A DNA stretch of 64,000 nt from Xanthomonas melonis (GCF_020783655.1 NZ_JAJGQH010000017.1:1-64000), one strand, 5' to 3'; shown: positions 17,581-27,168, counted from the stretch's first letter. A program made the numbers and translations. The notes: a model not told the origin generated them from the sequence alone.

Positions 17581-20500
17581 TTACCAGATGATGCGCGCGC
17601 TCAGGAACAGGCTGCGCGGCGGGGTGGACATGGCCCCGTACTGGTTGATGCTCACGCGCGGGTTGTAGACGCCGCCCTGGCCCCAGTCGATCGCGTACTG
17701 GTCGTAGTTGCGGAAGTTCAGCGCATTGATCAGGTCGCCACGCACCTGCACGGTCACCGCATCGGTGACCTGCATGTCCTTGGACAGCGACAGATCCAGC
17801 TGGCGGGTACCGAAGATGTCGCCGCCGGCCAGGAACTTGCCGCCGGGGGCATCCACCGACACCACACGGATGTTGTTCGACGGCGAGGCGCCATACAGGT
17901 CGTAGGACACCGCTTCGTTGCGCGGCGGCACCGTGGCCAGGGTCAGCTTGGCCGAGGCGCTGATGCCCCAGAACAGATCGTAGATGCCGGTGACCACCAG
18001 GCGGTGGCGCGGGACCGAGTTCAGATCCAGGAACGGGTAGTCGGCGATGGTGGCCGCGTCGAAGCCGTACTGCTCGTCGTTGCCGCGGTTGCCGCGTGCG
18101 CGCGAGAACGTATAGGCCGCCGTCAGGCCCCAGCCGCTTTCCTTGGTGTAGGCCTTGTCGGTGGACAGCAGCAGCTGCGTGGTCTTGGTCTCCACCCCGT
18201 TGTTGCCGATGATCAGCGCACCGAAGCCGGGCGGGGTCTGGCCCCACGGCTGGCCGCCGTTCTGGAAGAAGTCGCCATTCGGGTAGCGGTTGCCCAGGGT
18301 CAGGATCAGGCCGTCCTTGCTGTGGATGTAGGACACCGTGGCCGAATTGCTCCACTCGCCCACGCGGGTACGCAGGCCCAGCGAATACTGGTCCGAGTAG
18401 GGCGTCTTCAGGTCGTTGTTGAGCAGGTCGACCTCGCCGTTGCGCACGCGCGCATCGACCAGCCCGGACAGGCTGTCCGGGTTGCTGAGATAGGCTGGAT
18501 TGAAGCTGGTGCAGGTGCCCGGTGCCGGCGTGCAGCCTGAGGATTCGGCGAAGCGGATGGTGTACTGCGCCAGCGCCGACTTGACCTGCTCAAGGCCCAT
18601 CACATCGAACAGGTTGCGGTCGAAGCTGCGCCCGGCGCCGCCGAACAGCACCAGTGATTCGTCGCCGCGGAAGTCGTAGGAGAAGCCCAGGCGCGGGGCG
18701 AAGTTGTTGTTGTCCTGCTTGCGATTGCGCCCGTTGCTGATGTAGTCGTTGATGTCCACGCCGCCCTTGGCCAGCTGCTCGGCATAGGTGGCGCTGACCG
18801 CCGGATTGGTGCCGGGGCCGTTCAACGCCGCCACCACTTCCGGCGGCGTCACGTTGTCCAGGTAGGACGGAATCTTCTCCCCGTCCCAGCGCACGCCCAG
18901 GTTCAACTGCAGCTTGTCGTTGACGTCCCAATCGTCCTGGATGTACAGGCCCAGTTGCTTGCTGGTGGTGGTCACCGACGGGGCGGCGCCGGCGAACGGC
19001 AGGTTGAAGCGCACCTGATACGGAATCGCGCCCGTGCCCTGGCCATCGTTGACCGCGTAGAAGAACGACGGATTGACGGTGGAATTCTCGCTCTGCGTCA
19101 GCTCCACCTCCTTGTACTTCACGCCCATCTTGATCACGTGGCTGCCGTGCCAGTCGATGCTGTTGAAGGTCAGATCGTTCTGGAAACTGGGACCTTTCTG
19201 GCCCTTGCGCTGGATCGCCAGCCCGCTGGTGGCGCCGTCGTTGATCAGCACGTCGTTCTCGGCGATGCCGCGCGTATACACGCTCTGGCTGCCGATGGTG
19301 TAGGCGCTGGGATTGAACAGCACGTCCTCGTAGGAGATGCGCGCCTCGTTGACGTAGGTTTCGCCGAAATGTTGCCAGCGCAGGTCGTAGCGCTCTTCGG
19401 AATTGAGATTGATCTTGGCGGCGATGGCGGTGTTGCGGTCGCCCACGCTGTCGCGGCTTTCCTCGTCGCGGACCTTGGCGGTCAGCTCGAGGCGATCGTT
19501 CTCGCCGATATCCCAATCGATCTTGCCGAAATACAGGTCTTCGTTGAACGGGCGCGTCACCGAGCCCAGGCGGCTCTGCACACCGACCGGCAGATCGTCG
19601 CTCAGCACGCTGAAGTTGTCCGGCACCGAGACCGGGTTGGCCGAGACCTCGAAGCCCTTGCCTTCATAGCTCAAGAAGAAGTGCGCCTTGTCCTTGACGA
19701 TCGGGCCGCTGAGCGCGAAGCCGTATTCGTCCTGGTGGGTCTTGCGCTTGCTGCCGTCGGCATTGGGCGCGCCGGCGCGCTCGTCGGCCTGGCGTGCGCG
19801 AAAATCGGTATTGGTGGTGCGCCCGAAGATCTCGCCGTGGAACTCGTTGCCGCCGGACTTGGTGGAGGCCACGATCGCCGCCGAACCGACCTGGTCGAAC
19901 TCGGCCTTGTAGTTGGAGGTGATGACCTTGTATTCGCCGATCGCCAGCTGCGGGAACGGGTTGCCCGCGCTCTGCTGCTGGCCGGAAACGCCGCCGAACA
20001 GATAGCTCTTCTGGCCCACGCCGTCGATGTACACATTGACCGCCGAGCTGGCCTGCGCGCCGCCGCGGATCCGGCTATTGCCGTTGGCATCGGTCTCGAA
20101 CTGCATACCCGGCACGGTGTCGGCGAACTCCAGGAAGTTGCGCGTCAGCTGCGGCACGGTGCTGATCTGCTTGAGCGAGATGTTGGTGCCCACCTCGGAG
20201 GTCTTGACCTCCTGCAAGGCGGTGGCGGTGACCCGCACCGCGTCCAGGGTGGTGGCATCGCCCGCGGGCGCGGTGGCCGGCGCTGCGCCGCCGCCCAGGT
20301 CCAGGCTGACCGACGAGGCCACCGACAGGGTCACGGTCTTCTCGGTGCCCGGGCCGGCATCGACCTTGTAAGTGCCCGGCGGCAGGCCGACCAGCGCATA
20401 GGTGCCATCCGCGCCGGTAGCGACCCGCCGCACCGCGCCGCTGGCGACATTGGTGGCGGTCACGGTGGTACCGGCCTGCGCGGCGGCGACCTGGCCGCGC

Positions 20501-20616
20501 AGGGTGGCGTTGCTGGACTGAGCCATGGCCGGAGCCGATGCCAGTAGCGAGGCGGCCAGGGCGCAGCACAGCAGGCTGCGCGCCGGCAGGGTGGACACGG
20601 TGCGATAGGTCTTCAT
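17581..20616 (-). CDS. Oar-like TonB-dependent receptor
   Basis: Outer-membrane receptor of 1011 residues from the ATG at 20616 (GGGAGGGGG just upstream). It has a signal peptide (residues 1-32, ending APAMA), then a carboxypeptidase-regulatory-like beta-sandwich (about 35-105; GTYALVGLPPGTYKVDAG), a plug domain (TVPQLTRNFLEFADTVPGM; GVSGQQQSAGNPFPQLAI) and a long beta-barrel ending in the aromatic SARIIW. This is the Oar type common in Xanthomonas. A LacI regulator lies directly upstream on the same strand, which usually points to a carbohydrate substrate, but no enzyme gene accompanies the pair, so the ligand is unknown. Confidence 0.92.
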   Translation of the reverse strand: MKTYRTVSTLPARSLLCCALAASLLASAPAMAQSSNATLRGQVAAAQAGTTVTATNVASGAVRRVATGADGTYALVGLPPGTYKVDAGPGTEKTVTLSVASSVSLDLGGGAAPATAPAGDATTLDAVRVTATALQEVKTSEVGTNISLKQISTVPQLTRNFLEFADTVPGMQFETDANGNSRIRGGAQASSAVNVYIDGVGQKSYLFGGVSGQQQSAGNPFPQLAIGEYKVITSNYKAEFDQVGSAAIVASTKSGGNEFHGEIFGRTTNTDFRARQADERAGAPNADGSKRKTHQDEYGFALSGPIVKDKAHFFLSYEGKGFEVSANPVSVPDNFSVLSDDLPVGVQSRLGSVTRPFNEDLYFGKIDWDIGENDRLELTAKVRDEESRDSVGDRNTAIAAKINLNSEERYDLRWQHFGETYVNEARISYEDVLFNPSAYTIGSQSVYTRGIAENDVLINDGATSGLAIQRKGQKGPSFQNDLTFNSIDWHGSHVIKMGVKYKEVELTQSENSTVNPSFFYAVNDGQGTGAIPYQVRFNLPFAGAAPSVTTTSKQLGLYIQDDWDVNDKLQLNLGVRWDGEKIPSYLDNVTPPEVVAALNGPGTNPAVSATYAEQLAKGGVDINDYISNGRNRKQDNNNFAPRLGFSYDFRGDESLVLFGGAGRSFDRNLFDVMGLEQVKSALAQYTIRFAESSGCTPAPGTCTSFNPAYLSNPDSLSGLVDARVRNGEVDLLNNDLKTPYSDQYSLGLRTRVGEWSNSATVSYIHSKDGLILTLGNRYPNGDFFQNGGQPWGQTPPGFGALIIGNNGVETKTTQLLLSTDKAYTKESGWGLTAAYTFSRARGNRGNDEQYGFDAATIADYPFLDLNSVPRHRLVVTGIYDLFWGISASAKLTLATVPPRNEAVSYDLYGASPSNNIRVVSVDAPGGKFLAGGDIFGTRQLDLSLSKDMQVTDAVTVQVRGDLINALNFRNYDQYAIDWGQGGVYNPRVSINQYGAMSTPPRSLFLSARIIW

Positions 20617-20724
20617 GACAATCCCCCTCCCAGGGGTAAGGCGCGTACCGGCGAAGGGGTCGGCATGGCGCAGGTGGTGCGTTGCTTCAAAGGCGATACA
20701 ACGACGGCAGGCAGGCAAATAGGA

Positions 20725-20730
20725 GTTATA
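20725..20730 (-). promoter_or_regulatory. Candidate -10 box of the TonB-dependent receptor gene
   Basis: On the minus strand TATAAC occurs in a T-rich stretch about 110 nt before the receptor start, inside the 168-bp gap after the LacI gene. The -35 is poorly defined, so this is tentative. No LacI-type palindrome is seen in the gap. Confidence 0.3.
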
Positions 20731-20784
20731 AAAAACACAAGAAACCGCAAAGAATCCGTGAAGATGCGACGCCGCGCATGGTCT

Positions 20785-21837
20785 TCAACCGCTGGGCGCC
20801 GCGCGCGGCCCACTGGATGCGCGCACGATCAGCTCCGGAACCATCTCCGACAACGCCGGCGGCGCAGCAGCGGCCGGCGGTGGCGGCGCATCGATCAGTT
20901 GCTGGCCCAGCAACAGCCGCATCGCTCGCGCGCCCAGCCCGGCGATGTCCACCCGCATGGTGGTCAACGCCGGCAGCACGTAGCGCGCCATTGGCACATC
21001 GTCGAAACCGGCCAGCGCGATGTCCTGCGGCACCTGCAGCCCGGCGTGGCCAAGTGCGAACAGACAGCCCAGCGCCATCATGTCGTTGGCGGCGAACACC
21101 GCATCCGGGCGGTCGTGCTGCGCCAGCGCCTGGCCGGCGCGGTAGCCGGATTCCTCGTCGAAGTTGCCTGGCAGCACCCATGGCTGGGCGTGCGCATCCA
21201 GCGCCAGTTCGTCGCGATAGCCGCGCAGGCGCTCGTGCGCATCGAAGTTGTCGTCCGGGCCGGCGATAAAGGCGATGCGGCGGTGGCCGCTGTCGCGCAG
21301 ATGGCGGGTCATCACCCGCGCGCCGCCGTAATTGTCCACATTGAGCACCGGCCGCTGGCTGCCGCTGCCGGCGCAGTTGAGCAGCACCGCCGGCAGCCCG
21401 CCGGGCAGGGCCTCGTCGTGCACGTCCGACTCGCCCAGCGACGGCGACATCACCACCACGCCATCCACGCGCCCGGGCAGGCGTTCCAGCGCCCGGCGCT
21501 GCGCCTGCGGGTCGCCGTGCGAGCTGGAGACCAGCAGGTGGTAGCCCTGCTCGCGCGCCACCTGATCGATGCCGCGAATCAATTCGGAAAAGAACTCGCC
21601 ATGCAGATCCGGCAATACCACCCCGATGGTGTGGGTACGCCGGCTGCTCAGACTGCGCGCGGCATGGTGCGGGATGTAGTTCAGGCTGCGCGCCACCTGC
21701 AGCACGCGCTCGCGCACCGACTCGGCCACGTGCTGGTGGCCGTTCATGGTGCGCGACACCGTGGCGACCGACACCTGCGCCTGGCGTGCGACGTCCTTGA
21801 TGGTGACGCTGGTGCTCTCCGAACGTGGTCGGCTCAT
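20785..21837 (-). CDS. LacI family transcriptional regulator
   Basis: 350 residues from the ATG at 21837. The N-terminal helix-turn-helix reads VTIKDVARQAQVSVATVSRTMNG (residues about 11-33), with the hinge helix NYIPHHAARSLSS. A periplasmic-binding-protein-like sugar domain follows (IGVVLPDLHGEFFSELIRGI; DAVFAANDMMALGCLFALGHAG; DIALAGFDDVPMARYVLPALTT). It precedes the Oar-like receptor on the same strand by 168 bp and probably controls it. A 14-bp palindrome typical of LacI operators (21996-22009) lies 159 bp upstream of its start, suggesting autoregulation. The effector sugar is unknown. Confidence 0.93.
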   Translation of the reverse strand: MSRPRSESTSVTIKDVARQAQVSVATVSRTMNGHQHVAESVRERVLQVARSLNYIPHHAARSLSSRRTHTIGVVLPDLHGEFFSELIRGIDQVAREQGYHLLVSSSHGDPQAQRRALERLPGRVDGVVVMSPSLGESDVHDEALPGGLPAVLLNCAGSGSQRPVLNVDNYGGARVMTRHLRDSGHRRIAFIAGPDDNFDAHERLRGYRDELALDAHAQPWVLPGNFDEESGYRAGQALAQHDRPDAVFAANDMMALGCLFALGHAGLQVPQDIALAGFDDVPMARYVLPALTTMRVDIAGLGARAMRLLLGQQLIDAPPPPAAAAPPALSEMVPELIVRASSGPRAAPSG

Positions 21838-22235
21838 GGCATGACCTTGTGCAAGACAACGCGCATCCTGCCGGGTGCCGGGGCAGGGCGCACGCGGCGC
21901 AGTCGCGGGACGTTCGTAGCGGACATGCGCATCAATGACATCGGCCCCGTCCAATGGCGACCTCGAAGCGAGATGGCGCGCACGCTAGCAGGAACTGCAA
22001 GCGCTTACATGATGCGTTGCACAAACGGCGGGACCACGCCGCGCAAGGCCTGCGCCGGTCGCGGCCGGACAATTTTGTCCGAACTGGACAGCAACAGACA
22101 GGGGTGGACATGGATGCGTCGCCACAATGGCCTGTGCATGTCGCCATTGCCGAACCGAGCCCGTTCTCACCGGCCGCGCGCCTTGCCGCCGGTGGCGCCA
22201 GCCAGCAAGATGCCCCGATCGCTCAGGGGAACATC
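21838..22235. other. Divergent intergenic region of the LacI gene and the lipoprotein gene
   Basis: 398 bp with no convincing gene. It contains the LacI-type palindrome at 21996-22009. Frames open through here on the plus strand look like upstream extensions of the lipoprotein gene without a ribosome site. Confidence 0.45.
21996..22009. promoter_or_regulatory. LacI-type operator palindrome
   Basis: TGCAAGCGCTTACA is an almost perfect palindrome around a central CG (only positions 3 and 12 break symmetry), the usual form of LacI/GalR operators. It is the only such site in the gap and lies upstream of the LacI gene. Confidence 0.55.
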
Positions 22236-23207
22236 GTGCGCATGCCGCCATTCACTGTCCGCGCAGGCCGGTTCCAGTCCACCGCCTGGGTGTCGCTCCT
22301 GGCCCTGTGCCTGGGTGGCTGCCAGCGCCAGGAAACGGCCATGGCGCTGCCTGGCGCCAAGGCCGAACCGGCTGCGGCGATGCAGTCGATGACCGTCCCG
22401 TTGCGGCGCAACGATCTGGTGGCCTATACCCGGATCCGGGTCACGCCCGCGCAGTACACCCAGCTGGAAGCGGCCTGGCGCAGCGGTGCCAGCCGGTGGC
22501 CGCTGACCGAGTTGCCATTGCCCAACGAGACGGGCGCCCTGCTGGGGTCGTTGTCGGCGCCGGATGCCGAACGCCGCCTGCAGCAGGCCTTCGACGCGCA
22601 ACTGGCCGGGCAGGCACAGGGCATCGCGCAGGCCGCCCAGTCGCTGGGTCGCTTCGGCGTGCAGTACCTGCGCAGTCGCAACGACTATCAGCCCGAGCAG
22701 CGCGCCCACTACATGCAGCTGGTCGATGCCCTGAGCGCTTGGGCCGCCCGCGCGCCGCTGGCCGATCGCCCGCGCGCCAGGGCCAGTATCGCCGACCTGG
22801 TGGCGGCCGCCCGCGCCACCGGCATCACCTCCGACGCGGACCTGCAGCGCCTGGGCATGGAAGAGAGCCTGCGCCGGCTCGGGCCGTTCTGGGCGGCGTG
22901 CAAGAAGGTGCTGGAACGCTACGCGCTGTCGATCGATGGCAGCCTGGATGCGCTGCGCACCGGATTGATCTCGCAGGACGGCGACCGTGCCCAGGTGCGG
23001 CTGCGCTATCCGCTCGCTGCGCGCGACATCGATCTGACCGTGGCGCTGATCAAGCGCGACGGTCACTGGTACCAGCAGCAGACCCAGGAGGAAGTGACGG
23101 CACTGCTGCGCGCGCAGCCGCTGCCGGACCTACCCGCGGCGGCGGCAAGCCCCGACGCCACGCCGGCGCCGCCGGCAGACGCCGGGCAGCGCCCGGCTGG
23201 GCGATAA
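22236..23207 (+). CDS. Lipoprotein of unknown function, coupled to plsB
   Basis: 323 residues from the GTG at 22236, which has AGGGGA 5 nt upstream; the ATG at 22242 is the alternative. The N-terminus has a hydrophobic segment and lipobox LCLGGC (about residues 24-29), so it is probably a lipoprotein. The rest is mostly alpha-helical with an Ala/Gln/Arg-rich composition (QQAFDAQLAGQAQGIAQAAQSLGRFGVQYL) and a short Pro/Ala-rich tail. I do not recognise a domain. Its stop overlaps an in-frame ATG of plsB (TAATG), so it is co-translated with the first enzyme of phospholipid synthesis and may act at the envelope. Confidence 0.8.
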   Translation: MRMPPFTVRAGRFQSTAWVSLLALCLGGCQRQETAMALPGAKAEPAAAMQSMTVPLRRNDLVAYTRIRVTPAQYTQLEAAWRSGASRWPLTELPLPNETGALLGSLSAPDAERRLQQAFDAQLAGQAQGIAQAAQSLGRFGVQYLRSRNDYQPEQRAHYMQLVDALSAWAARAPLADRPRARASIADLVAAARATGITSDADLQRLGMEESLRRLGPFWAACKKVLERYALSIDGSLDALRTGLISQDGDRAQVRLRYPLAARDIDLTVALIKRDGHWYQQQTQEEVTALLRAQPLPDLPAAAASPDATPAPPADAGQRPAGR

Positions 23208-23215
23208 TGACGGCG

Positions 23216-25885
23216 ATGCCAGAACAGAATCCCCTGCCGTTCCCCAACGGCCAGCCCGCCCCGACCGCTGCCGACGCCGCCACCCCTGGCACGCCGACCG
23301 CCGCCTCGCCGTTGCCGACCGCCAGCCCCGTCCCGCCGGAGGCACCTGCCGCCACGCCGCCGTTGCCGCCGGCCAGCCCGCGGCCGAGCAAGCGCCCGTT
23401 GTGGGCGCGCCTGCTCGGGCGCCTGGCCGACCCCTGGTTGAGCCTGACCATCGAACCGGACCAGCCCGGCCGCTACGACGACGGCCGGCCGGTGGTATAT
23501 GTGCTGGAAGACTACGGGCTGTCGAGCGCCCTGATCCTGGACAAGGCCTGCCGCGAGGCCGGGCTGCCATCGCCGCTGGTACCGCTGCCGGGCGATCCGC
23601 TGGAGCGCAAGCGCGCCTATCTGGCGCTGTCGCGGCGTAGCAGCAGCAATTCCCTGATCCCCGAGCAACGCGGCGGCAAGACCCATTCCGATTCGCTGGC
23701 CAAGCTGCTGCAGGCGCACCGCGTGCGCGCGGACCTGGACGTGCACCTGGTGCCGGTGTCGATCTTCGTGGGCCGTGCGCCGGACAAGCAGAGCGGCTGG
23801 TTCGCGGTGCTGTTCTCGGAGAACTGGGCGCTGGTGGGCCGTTTCCGCCGCCTGCTGTCGGTGCTGCTAAACGGCCGTACCACCATCGTGCGTTTCGCCC
23901 CGCCGATTTCGCTGCGCCAGACCATGGCCGAAGGGCTGCCGCCCGAGCGCACCCTGCGCAAGCTGCAACGCGTGCTGCGCACGCACTTCCGGCGCATCCG
24001 CGAAGCGGTGATCGGCCCGGACCTGTCCACCCGCCGCCTGCTGGTGGATCAGGTGCTGGCGGCCGACCCGGTGCGCGAGGCCATTGCCACCCAGGCCAAG
24101 CGCGACAACTCCAAGCCGGTCGATGCCTGGCGCAAGGCGCATGCCTATGCCTGGGAAATCGCCGCCGACTATTCCAGCCCGGTGGTGCGTTCGGCCAGCT
24201 TCCTGCTCACCCACGTATGGAACCGCATCTACGCCGGCGTGCTGGTGCACCATCTGGACAAGCTCAAGCAGGCGGCGCCCGGGCATGAAGTGGTCTACGT
24301 GCCCAGCCACCGCAGCCACATGGACTACCTGCTGCTGAGCTACCTGCTGTACGAGCGCGGCATCGTGCCGCCGCACATCGTGGCCGGCATCAACCTCAAT
24401 CTGCCGGTGGTCGGCACGCTGCTGCGCAAGGGCGGCGCGTTCTTCATCCGCCGCTCGATCAAGGGCAACGCGCTGTATTCGGCGGTGCTGAGCGAATACG
24501 TCGCACAGCTGGTGGCCGGTGGGTATTCCATCGAGTACTTCGTCGAAGGCGGGCGCTCGCGTACCGGGCGCCTGCTGCAGCCCAAGGGCGGCATGATCGC
24601 GATGACACTGCGCGCCTACCTGCGTCAGCCGCGCAAGCCGGTGCTGTTCCAGCCGGTGTACATCGGTTACGAGAAGCTGATGGAAGGCAACAGCTACCTC
24701 GACGAACTCACCGGCCGGCCCAAGGAAAAGGAATCCATCTGGGGCCTGCTGTGGTCCATTCCCAAGGTGCTCAAGCAGAACTACGGCCAGGTGGTGGTGA
24801 ACTTCGGCGAGCCGATCGCGCTCAACGATGTGCTGGCCAAGCACGCGCCCGATTGGGACGGCCAACCGGTGCCCGAGGACGAAAAGCCCACCTGGCTGGC
24901 GCCGGCGGTGGACACCTTGTCCATCCAGATCCAGACCCGCATCAACTGCGCCGCCGACGTCAATCCGATCAATCTGCTGGCGCTGGCGCTGCTATCCACG
25001 CCCAAGCACGCCATGGGCGAGGCCGATCTGATCGCGCAGATCGAGCTGTGCAAGAAACTGCTGGCGGAAATGCCGTATTCGGACCGTGTCACCGTCACCC
25101 CGCACACCCCGGCGCGCATCATCACCCACGCCGAAGAGATCAACGTGCTCACGCGCGTATCGCATCCGCTGGGCGACGTGCTCAGCGTCAGCGGCGATAC
25201 CGCGGTGTTGCTGAGCTACTTCCGCAACAACGTGCTGCATCTGTTCACCGCTTCCTCGTGGGTGGCCTGCTGTTTCCAGAACAACCGCCGCATGAGCCGC
25301 GCCGGGCTGATCCGCCTGGGCCGCACGGTGTACCCGTTCCTGCAGGCCGAGCTGTTCCTGCCATGGAGCGAAGACCGCTTTGCCGAACGCATCGAACAGA
25401 CCATCGAGATGTTCGTGCGCGAGGGCCTGCTGCTCAACGTCACCGACGACGATGGCGGCATCCTGGCGCGCAATACCGGGCAGACCGATGAGGTATTCCG
25501 CCTGCGCGCCATCGGCCATTCGTTGCAGCAGGCGTTCGAGCGCTACTACATCGCCATTTCGGTGCTGGTGAAGAATGGTCCCGGCGTACTCGGCGCTGGC
25601 GAACTGGAAAGCCTGTGCCAGCAGGCCGCGCAGCGTCTGAGCCTGCTGTACGCCCCGGCGGCGCCGGAGTTCTTCGACAAGACCCTGTTCCGTGGCTTCA
25701 TCCAGAAGCTGCGCGAGCTGCGCCTGGTGTGGCCGGACGAGAACAGCAAACTGGTATTCGACGAACGCCTGGATGCGTGGGCCAAGGATGCCAAGTTCAT
25801 TCTCGGCCGCGAGCTGCGCCACACCATCGAACGGGTGAGCCCCGAAGCGGTCAAGCCGGATGTGGTGCTGCCACCGGCTGAGTAA
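23216..25885 (+). CDS. plsB: Glycerol-3-phosphate 1-O-acyltransferase
   Basis: Inner-membrane-associated acyltransferase making lysophosphatidate, the first step of phospholipid synthesis. 889 residues from the ATG at 23216 (MPEQNPLPF); an ATG at 23207 overlaps the upstream stop and would add three residues. Acyltransferase block I is VPSHRSHMDYLLLSYLLY (H-x4-D), block II GGAFFIRRS, block III YFVEGGRSRTGR and block IV QPVYIGYEKLMEG. Residues about 10-62 are a Pro/Ala/Thr-rich low-complexity extension before the conserved start of PlsB. It is the second gene of a pair with the lipoprotein. Confidence 0.96.
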   Translation: MPEQNPLPFPNGQPAPTAADAATPGTPTAASPLPTASPVPPEAPAATPPLPPASPRPSKRPLWARLLGRLADPWLSLTIEPDQPGRYDDGRPVVYVLEDYGLSSALILDKACREAGLPSPLVPLPGDPLERKRAYLALSRRSSSNSLIPEQRGGKTHSDSLAKLLQAHRVRADLDVHLVPVSIFVGRAPDKQSGWFAVLFSENWALVGRFRRLLSVLLNGRTTIVRFAPPISLRQTMAEGLPPERTLRKLQRVLRTHFRRIREAVIGPDLSTRRLLVDQVLAADPVREAIATQAKRDNSKPVDAWRKAHAYAWEIAADYSSPVVRSASFLLTHVWNRIYAGVLVHHLDKLKQAAPGHEVVYVPSHRSHMDYLLLSYLLYERGIVPPHIVAGINLNLPVVGTLLRKGGAFFIRRSIKGNALYSAVLSEYVAQLVAGGYSIEYFVEGGRSRTGRLLQPKGGMIAMTLRAYLRQPRKPVLFQPVYIGYEKLMEGNSYLDELTGRPKEKESIWGLLWSIPKVLKQNYGQVVVNFGEPIALNDVLAKHAPDWDGQPVPEDEKPTWLAPAVDTLSIQIQTRINCAADVNPINLLALALLSTPKHAMGEADLIAQIELCKKLLAEMPYSDRVTVTPHTPARIITHAEEINVLTRVSHPLGDVLSVSGDTAVLLSYFRNNVLHLFTASSWVACCFQNNRRMSRAGLIRLGRTVYPFLQAELFLPWSEDRFAERIEQTIEMFVREGLLLNVTDDDGGILARNTGQTDEVFRLRAIGHSLQQAFERYYIAISVLVKNGPGVLGAGELESLCQQAAQRLSLLYAPAAPEFFDKTLFRGFIQKLRELRLVWPDENSKLVFDERLDAWAKDAKFILGRELRHTIERVSPEAVKPDVVLPPAE

Positions 25886-26187
25886 CGCGGTTGCAGCGGG
25901 GCGGCAGCAGGGCAGCGGCGCAGCAAAGCGGCGCTTCCCGATGCGACGACGCTCCCTTCTCCCTTCGGGAGAAGGTGCCCGAAGGGTGGATGAGGGTCGG
26001 TCAGCATGCATGACCCAGCATTACGCTCAACCAGATCCACCGCCGGAGCGCTGCGCAAGTCTCACGAACTTCACACAATAGTTCTGCCCGCTTCATCCCC
26101 CTCTTGCAGCCCTGCCGCTAGCATCGCGCTACCTTTCATAGTGATCGGGCGCGTCGCACTGATGGGCGTGCCCGGCAGGAGACCTTC
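25886..26187. other. Gap between plsB and the MDR gene
   Basis: 302 bp. It holds one Xanthomonas-type hairpin repeat (25955-25975 with its TGCCCGAAGGG tail) and, close to 26188, the presumed promoter and an AGGAGA ribosome site of the next gene. No small gene is apparent. Confidence 0.5.
25955..25975. repeat. Intergenic palindromic repeat, single copy
   Basis: Perfect 9-bp stem CCTTCTCCC/GGGAGAAGG with a 3-nt loop, followed by TGCCCGAAGGGTGGATGAGG. The same stem-plus-tail arrangement recurs in the tandem array at 28438-28886. It has no T-tract, so it is a REP-like repeat rather than an intrinsic terminator, though it may protect the plsB mRNA end. Confidence 0.65.
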
Positions 26188-27168
26188 ATGCGCGCAGCCA
26201 TCCACACTCAGTTCGGCGACCCGGCCAAGGTGCTCGAACTCGCAGAACGCCCCACACCGCAGCCTGGCAAGGGCCAGGTCCGCATCGCGATGCGACGCTC
26301 GCCGATCCACAACCACGACCTGTGGACCGTGCGCGGCAACTACGGCTACAAGCCGGAGCTGCCGGCGATCGGCGGTAGCGAAGGCTCCGGCGTGATCGAC
26401 GCACTGGGCGAGGGCGTGGAAGGCCTGCAGGTGGGGCAGCGCGTGGTCGCCGCCGGCGTGCACGAGAGCTGGGCCGAGTACTTCCTCGCTTCCGCCTCCG
26501 GCGTGGTGCCGCTTCCCGATGCGCTGGACGACGACCGCGGCTGCCAGCTGATCGCCATGCCGTTGAGCGCGCTGATGCTGATCGAATTCCTGCGCGTGGG
26601 TAAGGGCGACTGGATCGTGCAGAACACCGCCAATGGCGCCGTCGGCAAGACCGTCGCCATGCTGGCCGCCACACGCGGTATCAACGTGATCAATCTGGTG
26701 CGCCGCGACGCCGGCGTCGAAGAACTGAAGGCATTGGGCATCGGCAATGCCGTGTCCACCGCGAAGGAGGGCTGGCAGGAGCAGGCGCGCGCGCTGGCCG
26801 GCACTGCGCCGATCGTCCGCGGCATCGACTCGGTGGCCGGTACCGCCGCCGGCGACCTGCTCGGTTTGCTGGCCGAAGGCGGCGAGTTGGTGTCGTTCGG
26901 CTCGATGACTGGCGAGCCGCTGCAGATTTCCAGCGGCGATGTCATCTTCAAGCAGGCCACGGTGCGCGGCTTCTGGGGCAGCAAGGTGATGCAGGCCACC
27001 CCGCCCGAGGACAAGCGCCGCATGATCGGCGAACTGCTCAAGGCGGCCCTGGATGGCAGCCTGGCCCTGCCGGTGGAAGCGGTCTACGACCTTCAGGACG
27101 CCGCCAAGGCAGCCGCCGCCAGCGCCGAACCGGGACGTCGCGGCAAGATCCTGTTGCGCGCAGGCTGA
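26188..27168 (+). CDS. Zinc-independent MDR oxidoreductase (enoyl reductase/quinone reductase-like)
   Basis: 326 residues of the medium-chain dehydrogenase/reductase superfamily. The N-terminal GroES-like part (MRAAIHTQFGDPAKVLEL; PAIGGSEGSGVIDALGEGV) is followed by a Rossmann fold with QNTANGAVGKTVAMLAATRGI, close to the NxANSxVG pattern of mitochondrial-type trans-2-enoyl-CoA reductases. Zinc ligands of alcohol dehydrogenases are absent. NADPH-dependent reduction of an enoyl or quinone substrate is likely; the exact substrate is open. An AGGAGA ribosome site lies just upstream. Single gene. Confidence 0.85.
   Translation: MRAAIHTQFGDPAKVLELAERPTPQPGKGQVRIAMRRSPIHNHDLWTVRGNYGYKPELPAIGGSEGSGVIDALGEGVEGLQVGQRVVAAGVHESWAEYFLASASGVVPLPDALDDDRGCQLIAMPLSALMLIEFLRVGKGDWIVQNTANGAVGKTVAMLAATRGINVINLVRRDAGVEELKALGIGNAVSTAKEGWQEQARALAGTAPIVRGIDSVAGTAAGDLLGLLAEGGELVSFGSMTGEPLQISSGDVIFKQATVRGFWGSKVMQATPPEDKRRMIGELLKAALDGSLALPVEAVYDLQDAAKAAAASAEPGRRGKILLRAG

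Noticed and set aside
18955-20547. Plus-strand open frame of 530 codons opposite the Oar-like receptor
   Set aside because: Val/Ala/Gly-rich shadow frame of the receptor, with no family motif.
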